Below, piece by piece: positions 17,284-25,987 of a stretch of 64,000 bases of DNA. The stretch is taken from assembly GCA_963843645.1 (NCBI GenBank), contig CAWJLE010000008.1, forward strand, positions 186,001 through 250,000. The letters run 5' to 3'. The first letter of the stretch is position 1, and every line of letters begins with the position of its first letter. Source of the stretch: CAWJLE01 sp963843645 (lineage in GTDB: Bacteria; Chloroflexota; Anaerolineae; DAOTYC01). The notes under the pieces were generated by a model. The model saw only the letters and a program-made list of their open reading frames with translations, was not told where the DNA came from and did no database searches. The position numbers and the translations under genes are program-made.

Positions 17284-17544
17284 TCAGCTCTTTCGTCGCT
17301 TGTAGACAACATGATAATGCTTGTGAACCTTCATGGCCTCGTGAGCTGCGATAAGAGGGAACACGGCGACCTTGAGGAGATTCCACTTGATGGGTTTTGG
17401 ATTCCTCATTTTCTGCTGCACATCCCAGCCTTCCTTTGCCAGTTTCATGATGTCCATGTCTTGGTCCTGCGAATTGCTGTAATGCCTGATCATAACCTCA
17501 CCGTCTTCCGACATTTCCGTGTCGTACCTATCGGACTCGCTCAT
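17284..17544 (-). CDS. Hypothetical small protein (86 residues)
   Basis: No family recognised. It starts MSESDRYDTEMSEDGEVMIR, followed by a charged segment and a basic C-terminal half with one moderately hydrophobic stretch (LLKVAVFPLIAAHEAM) that could be a short membrane-facing helix, ending in a basic tail (YKRRKS). ATG 17544 is supported by AGGAGG six nucleotides upstream. The open frame continues upstream without a start signal. It lies between the 16340-16900 gene and a GIY-YIG gene, all on the minus strand and all within the island. Confidence 0.55.
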   Translation of the reverse strand: MSESDRYDTEMSEDGEVMIRHYSNSQDQDMDIMKLAKEGWDVQQKMRNPKPIKWNLLKVAVFPLIAAHEAMKVHKHYHVVYKRRKS

Positions 17545-17705
17545 GGCATTCCTCCTCGAGGACAAGACAAGAGAGTCGTCCGCGGGCCGCAATCGCATGC
17601 AGTCCCCTCGTTCACTGTGTATCTGTGCGAGTTCGCAGCCCTCGGAACCGGAGACGACAATCATCCAGAGTAACCTTCAATCTCACGCAGATTTGGGCGT
17701 AGGGG

Positions 17706-18121
17706 CTACTGGGAAAGCGGGGGTCTGCCCTGTCCGGTAGCTCGCTTATTGCCTTCAGGGTCCCATTTTTCATACCAAGCCCGTTCTTGTGCCAACCGTT
17801 GTTCATACGTCGCGTCAGGCCGACACACCTTGTAGGCAAACACATCGTCCTGTTGCAGGCGGTCGTACTTTATGTGCTCTTTCATGCGCCTCAAGAGATT
17901 GACGGTTGTCCCGACGTAGTAGACTTCGTGGTTCCGCACCACTCTGTAGTTGCCCGGAACTGGAGGGGGGAGTCGTGGCTCAGCGTCGAACGGGTGGCAC
18001 TTGATGGTCTCCCCGGTCCGCTCGCTGCCGAGACGTAGGCTGCTCCAGGAGGTAAATTGCCCATTTGATCAGGTTGCTCGGGTTCGACTTCGTTTCGGCC
18101 CAGAATCTTATCCAGAAGACC
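17706..18121 (-). CDS. GIY-YIG nuclease-domain protein (one frameshift)
   Basis: Reconstructed as ~138 residues. The N-terminal part (MGLLDKILGRNEVEPE) starts at ATG 18121 with a GGGAGG site. The frame changes by one base near 18010-18040. The second part reads KCHPFDAEPRLPPP, then a short GIY-YIG-like domain (VYYVGTTVNLLRRMKEHIKY). GIY-YIG domains cut DNA using the Tyr pair and an Arg (here RR); the catalytic Glu further along is not certain. A strong promoter (TTGACG, 17 bp, TATAAT) lies about 100 nt upstream. Either a sequencing indel or early decay. Confidence 0.6.
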
Positions 18122-18224
18122 CATTTCTTGTCCTCCCAATAATGGCACCCTGATTACGGATGGCCGAGATCGTTGATGACCACAGTGTCCCGCCAGTCGT
18201 GCGCAACCCTTTGCATATATTCTG

Positions 18225-18253
18225 ATTATAGCGTAGAGTTTAGCTGGCGTCAA
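18225..18253 (-). promoter_or_regulatory. Promoter of the GIY-YIG gene
   Basis: On the minus strand, TTGACG (18253-18248), 17 bp, TATAAT (18230-18225). Confidence 0.75.
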
Positions 18254-18291
18254 TGCACACCAAGATAAAAGGCTTTCCCCGCTTGGGCATG

Positions 18292-18742
18292 TTATTCCAC
18301 TCCGGCCCGAACTTCGTCTCGGCCAGCTCTGGCCGTGCCATCCGCACCCAACCTTGCTCCGCGGATGTTTTTCGCCCAGATGTCGGTGAAACGGGCAAGG
18401 TCGGCTTGCATCCGTGCGTTCAGAGCGACGACTCCGTCATTGCCTTTGACCTTGCCGGGCTCGACATACCGTCGCGTGCCGATCATGACCATCGTGGTTT
18501 CAATGGCAATCCAGTTGCCCGCGTGATCCCGAAAGAAGACCACTTCCAGATCAGCAATCAAGTCGCCATTTTGCTCGAAGTAGTGCACAACGGAGATGCA
18601 ACGGTGGCCGATGGCCTCGATCACCAGGCGGTCATAGCCGTCCTGCGTGACCTTCACGTACAGCTTGGGGTTGTTCTCCCGTCTCCCCGACAGCCTCGAG
18701 AATTTTGCCGATTGCGTTTTTCATGCGGTTGGAAGTCTTCAT
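18292..18742 (-). CDS. Hypothetical protein (one frameshift)
   Basis: Reconstructed as ~150 residues: MKTSNRMKNAIGKILEAVGE in one frame, then after a one-base shift near 18680 ENNPKLYVKVTQDGYDRLVI, IEAIGHRCISVVHYFEQNGD, LEVVFFRDHAGNWIAIE, IGTRRYVEPGK and ALNARMQADLARFTDIWAKN. The pattern suggests a compact domain of strands plus a C-terminal helix. I do not recognise a named family. The start is supported by a GAGAGGAT site. The join is clear because both halves read sensibly only after one base is added or removed at a short AGAACAACCCC stretch. Confidence 0.5.
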
Positions 18743-19011
18743 TTTCGGCATCCTCTCTCGTTTGGTAATCCTATTACAGCATAAATATCGCTCGAATCGC
18801 CTCCAAAGCGGCAGAGAGGGGCGATTTTGGTCAAACGTGGAATCTATCAAGAGCCCTGCGAAAACGCGCCAAAACGGTTCTAGTGAATTGGGGAGCCTTC
18901 TACGCGGCGATTGTGGCTTGCGAGTTCTTGGCGTTTGCTGCCCGAACCGCCCAAAAACGTCAGCTTTGGCGCCATAATTAAATCATCAAAGAAAGCACAA
19001 GGAGACGAAAA

Positions 19012-19150
19012 ATGGATGACTAAAGGGTAATCGCGCCGGTGTATCACCACAAGACCCTCGCTGGCTCCGGCGTGATCGACGGAAGCGTCACCTGCAAGCA
19101 ATTGGACGAAGAGAACTACTTCGAGTTCGGCTGGATCACCTGCCCGTTTT
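19012..19150 (+). pseudogene. 5' fragment of a small zinc-site protein, cut by IS21-like remnant
   Basis: An AAGGAG site precedes ATGGATGAC, then TAA. After a small frame change the sequence reads VIAPVYHHKTLAGSGVIDGS, then VTCKQLDEENYFEFGWITCP and FCG, with a CxxC pair typical of a zinc site. Coding character stops near 19150, where the IstA-like remnant begins on the other strand. I infer that insertion of the element truncated the gene. The product is unknown. Confidence 0.4.
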
Positions 19151-19426
19151 GCGGGAGCCCCACGGGGCTCGGGCGCAGCCAGCCATGCGTCTCGGCCAGC
19201 TGGTGATACTTATGGACTGTCGGCCGCGACAACTGCAGATCAACCGCAAATGCGCCGCTCGCTCTACCCGGATCGCAACCGATAGATGACATCGCGCAAA
19301 TAGTTCATGTGTAATCGCTCCACCGTGTGTCTCTCCTCCCTGATGCTTGGCTGGAGGAGAGTATAGCCAAACTCGCCCGCACCGCCCCAAAGTGGTAAAC
19401 ATCGGGCGATCATGGGTGGTAAACAC
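19150..19426 (-). mobile_element. IS21-family remnant (end plus start of istA)
   Basis: On the minus strand, an inverted end (19426-19392) is followed by ~90 bp and then a broken IstA-like N-terminus: ERLHMNYLRDVIYRLRSG, then after interruptions LSRPTVHKYHQLAETHGWLR, the typical helix-turn-helix of IS21 transposases. Stop codons interrupt the frame, and nothing beyond the helix-turn-helix remains. The matching inverted end lies 4.9 kb away at 14455-14490. Confidence 0.6.
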
Positions 19427-19469
19427 CCACCCGAATATGCCTGGTAAGGTATAGGGCGGTTTATGACAA

Positions 19470-19540
19470 GTGGGCGGGCCGCTATCCCGGCCGGTCTCCG
19501 ACCGCTCCTGCAAGGAGTGCATTCGGGAAATGGGCGAGAC
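19470..19540 (+). repeat. Right copy of island-flanking direct repeat
   Basis: Matches 14350-14432. Its right part is also the outer left arm of the following palindrome. Confidence 0.75.
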
Positions 19541-19704
19541 AGCGGCCCCGACGACCGTCATTCTGAGGAGCGTCGTTCAGCGACGAAGAATCTCGCGCGC
19601 GACTGATGCTATCCTAATTCGCGCGCGAGATTCTTCGTCGCTGAACGACGCTCCTCAGAATGACGGTCGTCGGGGCCGCTGTCTCGCCCATTTCCCGAAT
19701 GCAC
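19517..19704. repeat. Long palindrome with CTGAGGAGC core, ~85-bp arms
   Basis: Arms start GTGCATTCGGGAAATGGGCG and end with its complement. The inner core TCATTCTGAGGAGCG and GACGAAGAATCTCGCGCGCG is shared with the palindrome at 4273-4594, while the outer arms differ. The loop is ~16 nt. Confidence 0.9.
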
Positions 19705-19830
19705 CCGAGACGAGCACGCCTATTGACGTTCCCCTTTTCCTTCGTGGGGGCGGCCTGCCGTCCGGGCAAAGAAGAGACCCACCCGTTTGAAGGTGAGTCT
19801 CGTCGGTCTCGATTTGCGCGGACCGGCGCG

Positions 19831-21136
19831 TTACGAGGTGTGGTGCTCCGCCCGGTTCGAGCGGGAGGGCGACTCGTTCGTGCGGCTCGGGCGCCGCCGG
19901 TAAGTCGTTGGCGCGCTGGTGGGCGCGGACCCGCGCCGCTCAGTGGGATTCGCCTGCCGCCGGCGGCCATTGTCCCGCGACGTCGACGGCTGTTCCTGCC
20001 GTGGGGGCGCGGGAGCCTTGTAGTCGAAGCCGTCGATCCGGCGTCGCTCCAATCGGCCGCCCAGCACCCTCTCGATGTCGCGGACCACACCCTCATCCTC
20101 GCCGGTGACCAGCGTGAAGGCGTCGCCGGTTTTTGCGGCGCGCCCGGTGCGCCCGATGCGGTGCGTGTAGGCATCGGCCGTGTCCGGGATGTCGTAGTTG
20201 ATGACGTGGGAGATGCGCGACACGTCGATGCCGCGGGCGGCGATGTCCGTCGCCACCAGGATCTGGAAGTGGCCGTCCCGGAAGCCGTCCAGCGCGGCCT
20301 GGCGGCGCCGCTGCGACAAATTCCCCTGCAGCGAGGCCACGCGGTAGCCGGCGTTGTGCAGTTGCTTGGCCAACCGCTCGGCGCGATGCTTGGTCCGGGT
20401 GAAGACGAGCACGGACTCAGTGTCCGGTCGTGCAGCAGCTCCAACAGCAGCGGCGTCTTCAGGTGCCGCTCGACCGGGATACAGCGCGTGCGACACGGCC
20501 TCCACCGGCGTCAGCTGGCCGATCTGCACCACTACCGGCTTCTCCAGAATCTCCTGCGTCAGCTTGCGGATGTCGTCCGGCATCGTGGCCGAAAAGAGCA
20601 GCGTCTGGCGCGGTTCGAGGCAGCTGCTTCAGAATGCGGCGGATGTCCGGCAGGAAGCCCATGTCGAACATGCGGTCCGCTTCGTCCAGCACCAGGACCT
20701 CCACGTGTGACAGGTCGATGGTGTGCTGGCTCATGTGGTCCAGCAGGCGGCCCGGGCAGGCCACGACGATTTCCACGCCGGCGCGCAGCCGGTCGATCTG
20801 TGGGTTGATGTTGACGCCGCCGTAGATCGTGACGCTCCGCAGGCGGGTCTGCCGCCCGAGCGCATCGAAGAAGTCGTGGGTCTGCTCGGCCAATTCGCGC
20901 GTCGGCGCAATCACCAGCACGCGCACGCGCCGGCGAGGCCCGTCGAGCAGGCGCTGCAGGATGGGCAGCGCGAAGGCCGCCGTCTTTCCGGTGCCGGTCT
21001 GGGCCAGGCCCATCACGTCGCGGCCTTCTAATATGGGCGGAATCGCCTTCGCCTGAATGGGAGTTGGGTCAACGTACCCCATCGCCTCCACTCCGGCCAG
21101 AATACGCGGGTTGAGATCGAACGATTGGAAGTTCAA
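19831..21136 (-). CDS. DEAD-box ATP-dependent RNA helicase (frameshifted)
   Basis: A helicase of about 430 residues that unwinds RNA using ATP. Motifs in order: MNFQSFDLN, Q motif PTPIQAKAIPP, Walker A AQTGTGKT, APTRELAEQ, ACPGRLLDH, DEADRM. After a frame change near 20615 come LFSATMPDD (motif III) and VLVFTRTKHRAERLAKQL, then ILVATDIAARGID and HRIGRTGR (motif VI). A local pair of compensating indels near 20400-20470 garbles ~20 residues. The C-terminus is Arg/Pro/Ser-rich, as in RhlE/CspA-assisted helicases. A promoter with extended -10 lies just upstream. The indels look like sequence errors because both sides are well conserved. Confidence 0.85.
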
Positions 21137-21189
21137 AGTGAGTGTCTCTTTCTTGTATATGTACTGTTTCTGTTCTCACAGAACAATCG

Positions 21190-21219
21190 ATTATATCACC
21201 GTTTCGCCGAATTTCCCAA
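21190..21219 (-). promoter_or_regulatory. Promoter of the DEAD-box helicase gene
   Basis: On the minus strand, TTGGGA (21219-21214), 18 bp, TATAAT (21195-21190) with extended TGA. This leaves a leader of about 45-50 nt. Confidence 0.6.
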
Positions 21220-21334
21220 TAAACCCCTACGGGGTAATAGACCGATGCCATCCCGCCCCTCCCCCTCTTCCTTTTGTCCTTCCGTGACGATAGTGCTATC
21301 ATCAGCAGCAGACCCAACTGGAAAGGAGGATGCG

Positions 21335-22879
21335 ATGCGAAACCGCATGCTCGCATCGGTAACCTGGGCCATCGTGTGGGTGTGGATCGTGAGTGTCTTG
21401 CCCGTCCCCGCCCTCGCCCAGGATGCAGCCTGGCCTCCCATCAAGGTGGACCTGATGCCCACCGTGTCCGGCAATCGGGTGACCTTCGAGGTCAAGGTAA
21501 CCAACGTGGTCGATTGGACCCTGATCGACTTCACGCTGAAGGGCAGCCTGCCCGCCAAAGCGACTTTCGTCGAGGCCCACGCCGATTTCGACGGCGCCGT
21601 GGTGAGCTTCGACGGCCAGGACGCCTCATTCTTCGTCATTGGACTGCCGGCCAAGGCCACGATCGGCGTGCGCTACACGGTGGATGCCGGCGACCAGGTC
21701 GATAAGCTCACCGGCCCGCAGCTCTGGGCGGGCTGGAAGGGACGCATGCCCGGCCAGGCGCTGTTCGACGAGAGCGCGAAGACTCTCAGCTCGCTGGCCT
21801 CCGACAGCGTAAACACGGTGAAGGACGCCCGTGCTCACGGCCTGTCGATCGTGGACGTTTACGGCAGCCCCTACGAGCAGGGCCAGCAGCGCGGCGCCGG
21901 CCTGGCCAGCCAGATCAAGCTACAGGTCACCGCACACCTGGACGCGACTCTGCCGCGGTCCTTCTCCGGCAGCCGGGACAAGTGGATGGAAGCGATCCAA
22001 CCGTTGGTCGCCGCCGCGGACCCGGATGTAGTGGATGAGCTGCGGGGCATCGCGGATGGAAGCGGCGTGTCCCTGGAGGACCTGGAGCTGGCCAATTTCT
22101 CCGGCTACATCGCCGCCGCCGATCTGTCGGCCAACAACTCGGCGCAGTGCTCCGTCCTGGCGACGGTGGGCGCGGCCAATCAGAAGGACTCGCTGCTCCT
22201 CGGCCGGCAGCAGGACGCCGCGACCGACACCACCCCGCCGGTCATGATCATCCGGCGCTTCGTCGACGGCCGCCCGGACCGGCTCGAGGTCACGCAGCCG
22301 GCCACCCTTTCTCCGGCGGCGGTGATCACCTCCGACGGATTGTTCTGGGAGGGGCACGTGGCCTTCTCCAAGGAGCCGGTGCCGGCCCCCGCCATCGACC
22401 TGCTCAGCCTGGTGGACGGCGCCCTGCGCACCGCCCGCACGCTGGACGGTCTCCAGAGCGGGTTGACCGCACAGCCTCGGCTGCGTCCCATGAACTCCGT
22501 CATCGCCGACCTGACGTCCGGCGAAGTGCGCAGCCTGGAGCTGAGCACGAGCCGCAGCGCCGTCGGCCGCGCCGACAAAGACGGCATTCTCATCAGCACC
22601 AACCATTTCCTGTCCGCGGACCTCACGGACTTGCAGCCGCCTTCAGTCAACCGCTCTCTGACACGCAACGACCGCCTGAACGAGCTTGCGGCCGGACGTC
22701 GCGGCCAACTGACCATGGACGACATCCAGACGTTCCTGCACGACCCGCAGGTCTCCAACGGCACGGGCCTGTCCCTCGCCGTCGACGCGGACGCCCGCTG
22801 CATCCGCCTGTGGGATCAGGTGCATGGGCGCTGGTTCGAGATCGCCCTTGCGGACGTTTTCAGCGGCTCGTTGCAGTAG
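21335..22879 (+). CDS. Secreted C45-type Ntn hydrolase (acyl-CoA:6-APA acyltransferase-like)
   Basis: A 514-residue exported protein. Signal peptide ~1-29 (ending ALAQ), then ~100 residues of an Ig/DUF11-like strand-rich domain. From about residue 170 it follows the C45 family: VYGSPYEQGQQRGAGL, then the putative processing site AQC with C272 (NNSAQCSVLATVG), LLGRQQDAATD, ITSDGLFWEGHV, GILISTNHFL and DDIQTFLHD. In this family the precursor cuts itself so that the Cys becomes the N-terminal nucleophile for amide-bond chemistry. The substrate is unknown. The start has AAAGGAGGA 5 nt upstream. The following gene starts 39 nt after its stop. Confidence 0.75.
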   Translation: MRNRMLASVTWAIVWVWIVSVLPVPALAQDAAWPPIKVDLMPTVSGNRVTFEVKVTNVVDWTLIDFTLKGSLPAKATFVEAHADFDGAVVSFDGQDASFFVIGLPAKATIGVRYTVDAGDQVDKLTGPQLWAGWKGRMPGQALFDESAKTLSSLASDSVNTVKDARAHGLSIVDVYGSPYEQGQQRGAGLASQIKLQVTAHLDATLPRSFSGSRDKWMEAIQPLVAAADPDVVDELRGIADGSGVSLEDLELANFSGYIAAADLSANNSAQCSVLATVGAANQKDSLLLGRQQDAATDTTPPVMIIRRFVDGRPDRLEVTQPATLSPAAVITSDGLFWEGHVAFSKEPVPAPAIDLLSLVDGALRTARTLDGLQSGLTAQPRLRPMNSVIADLTSGEVRSLELSTSRSAVGRADKDGILISTNHFLSADLTDLQPPSVNRSLTRNDRLNELAAGRRGQLTMDDIQTFLHDPQVSNGTGLSLAVDADARCIRLWDQVHGRWFEIALADVFSGSLQ

Positions 22880-22918
22880 CGGATTGCCTCGTTAGATTGC
22901 TCAACTCGGAGAGATGAC

Positions 22919-23731
22919 GTGCCTTTTGGGTCGCCTGACGTGCACGAGGATACCCGTGCGGCGCCGGGGCCTCGCTGGAACTGCTGGTCGATCGGGCCGG
23001 CGGCGGCGGTGGATCTGGCTGCCGGCGGCTGGCGGTTCCAGCTGACGGACGCTTCGGAGCGCGCCTACTCGAACGCACAGATCGACGATTATCACAGCTT
23101 GCCGCGGGCTGAGTTCCCGTGGCGCCCGCCGGTGCAGATGACCGTCCGGGCTCGTTTTTCGCACGCTGTGGACCAGCTGTGTGGGACGGCGGGCTTCGGC
23201 TTTTGGAACCGGCCGACCGCGCTGAGCCGGCGTCATCCGCCGGCCCTTCCGTCTGCCATCTGGTTCTTCTTCGCCTCACGGCCCTCCAACCTGGTCCTGG
23301 ACGCCGTGGTGCCCGGTTACGGTTGGAAAGCCGCCACGATCGAAGCGCGGTGGCGTCACGCGCTGCCGCTGCTGCCGTGGCTGGCGCTGAGCGCCCCGGC
23401 CATGCACGTCCGCGCGCTGCGCCACCGCCTGTGGCCGATGTCGCAGCGCGTCTTTCGGATTCGCGAAGCCCTGCTCGACGACGTCGACGTCACCGCCTGG
23501 CACACCTACCGGCTCGACTGGCGGCTGGAGGGCAGTCGCTTCGAGGTGGATGGGCGGGCGATCATGACGGGCGCGCCCGGTCCGCGGGGGCCGCTCGGCT
23601 TCGTACTGTGGATGGACAACCAGTACGCGGTGGTGACGCCCTGGGGCCGGGTGGGCCACGGCCTTCTGTCGCGTTCCGGCCAACAATGGCTGGAAATCAG
23701 CGAGTTGGATATCAGGCAGAAATCATCATGA
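22919..23731 (+). CDS. Conserved hypothetical protein, lectin/glucanase-like fold suspected
   Basis: A 270-residue protein. Strand-rich stretches (MTVRARFSHAVDQLCGTAGF, GFWNRPTALS, AIWFFFASRPSNLVLD, TYRLDWRLEGSRFEVDGRAI, LGFVLWMDNQYAVVTPWGRV) recall concanavalin A-like family-16 folds: aromatic residues on alternating strands, and a final pair like 'YRLDW...F.VDG'. No catalytic ExDxxE is seen, so enzymatic activity is doubtful. It begins with GTG close to a GGAGAGATGA site and is probably co-transcribed with the C45-like gene. The fold is inferred, not established. Confidence 0.5.
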   Translation: MPFGSPDVHEDTRAAPGPRWNCWSIGPAAAVDLAAGGWRFQLTDASERAYSNAQIDDYHSLPRAEFPWRPPVQMTVRARFSHAVDQLCGTAGFGFWNRPTALSRRHPPALPSAIWFFFASRPSNLVLDAVVPGYGWKAATIEARWRHALPLLPWLALSAPAMHVRALRHRLWPMSQRVFRIREALLDDVDVTAWHTYRLDWRLEGSRFEVDGRAIMTGAPGPRGPLGFVLWMDNQYAVVTPWGRVGHGLLSRSGQQWLEISELDIRQKSS

Positions 23732-23750
23732 ATGGGGAGGCTGTAATTCA

Positions 23751-24787
23751 ATGAAGTCGTCGATTTACGCAGCGATACCGTGACGAAGCCGTCGCCGGAA
23801 ATGCGGCAGGCCATGTACGACGCCGAGCTGGGAGATGACGTCTACGGCGAGGACGTGACGGTCAACCGGCTGGAGGAGGTCTCCGCGGAGCGGATGGGCA
23901 AAGAGGCCGGCCTGATGACGGTCAGCGGCACGATGAGCAACCTGCTCGCGTTGCTCAGCCATTGCGGCCGCGGCGACGAGCTCATCATGGGCGATCAGGC
24001 CCACACGTTCCGTTACGAGGTCGGCGGCCCGGCCGCGTTGGGCAGCCTCACCACCTGGACGGTGCCCAACCAGAAAGACGGCACGCTGCGCCTGGCAGAC
24101 GTCGAGGGTGCGATCCGCTCGACGACCAACGTCCACTATCCGCACTCGCGGCTGATCGTGATCGAAAACACCCACAACCGCATGGGCGGCGTCGTCCTGT
24201 CGCCGGAGTACATCGACTCCCTGAACGAACTGGCCCGCCGCTACCGGCTGAAGGTGCACATGGACGGCGCGCGCATCTTCAACGCCTCCGTGGCCCTGGG
24301 AGTGGACGCCAGCGTGCTCACCCGCAGCGTCGATTCCGTCAACTTCTGCCTGTCCAAGGGGCTGGCCTGCCCGGTCGGCTCAGTGCTGTGCGGACCGAAG
24401 GACTTCATCGACACCGCCCGTCGCTACCGCAAGATGGTCGGCGGCGGCTGGCGCCAGGCCGGCGTGCTCGCGGCCGCGGGCCTGGTGGCGCTGGACACGA
24501 TGGTCGAGCGCCTGGCCGACGATCACCAGAACGCCCGGCGCCTGGCCGAGGGCCTGGCGAACCTGTCCGGCTATGAGGTCGACATGGACAGCGTGCAGAC
24601 CAACATCATCGTGTTCCGATGGACCGCGACCAACCTGGAGTCTGCTGCGTTCCACGCGGCGATGAAGTCCCACGGCATCCTGTTCAACGACACCGGGCCC
24701 GGCACGTTCCGCCTGGTCACCCACTACGGCATCGAACCGGCTGACGTCGACGCCTCGCTGGCGGCCTTCCGGGACGTGGCAAAGTAG
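23751..24787 (+). CDS. Low-specificity L-threonine aldolase (one frameshift near start)
   Basis: A PLP enzyme of about 345 residues that splits threonine to glycine and acetaldehyde. Family marks: VDLRSDTVTKPSPEMRQAM, GDDVYGEDVTVNRLEE, MTVSGTMSNLLAL, HTHNRMGG-like ENTHNRMGG, LKVHMDGARIFNASVALG and the PLP lysine in NFCLSKGLACPVGSVL. The ATG at 23751 with GGGGAGG upstream reads into VVDLRSD only if one base is added near 23755; otherwise translation would have to begin at GTG 23780, losing the conserved LRSD start. I take this as an indel. A terminator-like hairpin follows 15 nt after the stop. Confidence 0.85.
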
Positions 24788-24801
24788 AACCTGTAAGAAC
24801 G

Positions 24802-24834
24802 AAACCTCCGAAATCGACGAGATTTCGGAGGTTT
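24802..24834 (+). terminator. Terminator-like hairpin after threonine aldolase
   Basis: A 14-bp perfect stem (AAACCTCCGAAATC / GATTTCGGAGGTTT) with a 5-nt loop. The stem itself ends in TTT but the T-run is short, so termination may be partial. Confidence 0.65.
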
Positions 24835-24850
24835 GTGCATCGGCGTAAGA

Positions 24851-24881
24851 AAAACCGGCAGGGGTTGCACCCTTGCCGGTC
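24851..24881 (-). terminator. Rho-independent terminator of the first cold-shock gene
   Basis: On the minus strand, ACCGGCAAGG ... CCCCTGCCGGT followed by TTTTTC, about 25 nt past the csp stop. Confidence 0.75.
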
Positions 24882-24904
24882 TTGCTGTCTGCGTCGAAGT
24901 GCGA

Positions 24905-25114
24905 TTAGATCTTGGTCACGTTTGCCGCCTGGAGACCCTTCGGCCCGCGCTCGATCGTGAATTCAACCTGCTGGCCCTCGGCTAGCTCGCGGAATCCACC
25001 GCCCTCAATGGCGCTGTAATGCACGAAGACATCTTCGCCATCCTCGCGAGAAATGAAGCCGAAGCCCTTTGCTGCGTTGAACCACTTGACCGTACCGGTG
25101 ACTCTGTCGCTCAT
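24905..25114 (-). CDS. Cold-shock domain protein (copy 1)
   Basis: A 69-residue CSD protein: TGTVKWFNAAKGFGFISRED (RNP1) and VFVHYSAI (RNP2), ending ERGPKGLQAANVTKI. It binds single-stranded RNA/DNA and melts mRNA structure. The ATG at 25114 follows GGAAGGAGGT. It differs from copy 2 at 5-6 positions only, pointing to a recent duplication or strong conservation. A long leader (~200 nt) separates the promoter from the gene and contains a terminator-like hairpin that is conserved in copy 2. Confidence 0.95.
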   Translation of the reverse strand: MSDRVTGTVKWFNAAKGFGFISREDGEDVFVHYSAIEGGGFRELAEGQQVEFTIERGPKGLQAANVTKI

Positions 25115-25228
25115 TGCGAATCTACCTCCTTCCCCCAAAAATTTCGTTGCGTAGGTAGGGTGGAAGTACACCCGCAACCAGACAGGGGCTACCTTACCAA
25201 CCACACACCTGCTTCGAGACCACAAAAG

Positions 25229-25264
25229 AAAAAGCCACCCCGCACACAGTTCGCTTGGGTAGCC
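25229..25264 (-). promoter_or_regulatory. Leader hairpin with T-run (copy 1), candidate attenuator
   Basis: On the minus strand, GGCTACCC AAGCGAACTGTGTGCG GGGTGGC then TTTTTCTTTT: an intrinsic-terminator shape inside the csp leader, 115-150 nt upstream of the start codon. The loop word CAAGCGAACT is shared with copy 2. Between promoter and hairpin the words CCGTAGGA, AGTAA and GCTTGTTTCGG are also shared. Confidence 0.65.
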
Positions 25265-25313
25265 TAAGACGTGAAGACCCGAAACAAGCTTATTACTGCG
25301 TCCTACGGAAATT

Positions 25314-25342
25314 ATTAAACCATATTTCCGGAGTTTTGTCAA
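25314..25342 (-). promoter_or_regulatory. Promoter of cold-shock gene copy 1
   Basis: On the minus strand, TTGACA (25342-25337), 17 bp, TTTAAT (25319-25314). Confidence 0.75.
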
Positions 25343-25370
25343 GATCAGGTGTATTCGCGGCCTCACTCTC

Positions 25371-25488
25371 CCCGCCGGACGGCTGACCTCTCTCCCGCCT
25401 CTCCCCTGAGAAGGGAGAGGAGAAGTCGCGGTCGTTCTCCTCTCCCTTCTCAGGGGAGAGGCGGGAGAGAGGTCAGCCGTCCGGCGGG
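25371..25488. repeat. CTCTCCC-family palindrome, ~52-bp arms
   Basis: Perfect arms from CCCGCCGGACGGCTGACCTC to its complement, loop ~14 nt. It lies between the two cold-shock transcription units. Confidence 0.9.
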
Positions 25489-25496
25489 CCAAAACC

Positions 25497-25529
25497 AAGA
25501 GCCTGGCGAGGTCTCCCCCGCCGGCTCTT
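25497..25529 (-). terminator. Probable terminator of cold-shock gene copy 2
   Basis: On the minus strand, AAGAGCCGGC ... GCCAGGCTCTT then GGTTTTGG. The stem is good, the T-run weak. Confidence 0.5.
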
Positions 25530-25550
25530 CCTGATATCGATCACGTCACG

Positions 25551-25760
25551 CTACAGCTTGATGACGTTCGCGGCCTGCAGGCCCTTCGGCCCGCGTTCGA
25601 TGCTGAACTCCACCTGCTGGCCTTCGGCCAGCTCGCGGAAACCACCGCCCTGAACGGCGCTGTAGTGCACGAAGACGTCTTCGCCGCCTTCACGAGAGAT
25701 AAAGCCGAAACCCTTCGCTGCATTGAACCACTTGACTGTTCCGGTAACTCTGTCACTCAT
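25551..25760 (-). CDS. Cold-shock domain protein (copy 2)
   Basis: A 69-residue CSD protein nearly identical to copy 1 (EGGEDV, AVQGGG and FSIERG differ). RNP1 (KGFGFISR) and RNP2 (VFVHYSAV) are intact. The ATG at 25760 has a GGAAGGAGGT-type site. Promoter, leader words and leader hairpin have the same layout as in copy 1, so both are probably controlled the same way. Two adjacent cold-shock genes with duplicated leaders, next to a DEAD-box helicase gene 5 kb away, suggest an RNA-remodelling response. Confidence 0.95.
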   Translation of the reverse strand: MSDRVTGTVKWFNAAKGFGFISREGGEDVFVHYSAVQGGGFRELAEGQQVEFSIERGPKGLQAANVIKL

Positions 25761-25878
25761 CACGAATTTACCTCCTTCCCTGAAAAATTTGTAGGTAGGG
25801 GGTGGGAAGAACACCCGCGATGCGACAGCGGTTACCTCTTCTCTTACCAACCACACCTGCTTCGACGACTCTGAACAT

Positions 25879-25911
25879 AAAAAGCCGCCCGGAAAGTTCG
25901 CTTGGGCGGCC
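25879..25911 (-). promoter_or_regulatory. Leader hairpin with T-run (copy 2), candidate attenuator
   Basis: On the minus strand, GGCCGCCC AAGCGAACTTTCC GGGCGGC then TTTTTATG: a strong intrinsic-terminator shape in the leader of copy 2, with the same loop word as copy 1. Confidence 0.7.
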
Positions 25912-25959
25912 AAGATCTGGCAATGTCCGAAACAAGCTCTTACTTCATCCTACGGGCAA

Positions 25960-25987
25960 ATTAAACCACGATTCCTGCAATTGTCAA
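25960..25987 (-). promoter_or_regulatory. Promoter of cold-shock gene copy 2
   Basis: On the minus strand, TTGACA (25987-25982), 16 bp, TTTAAT (25965-25960). Confidence 0.75.
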
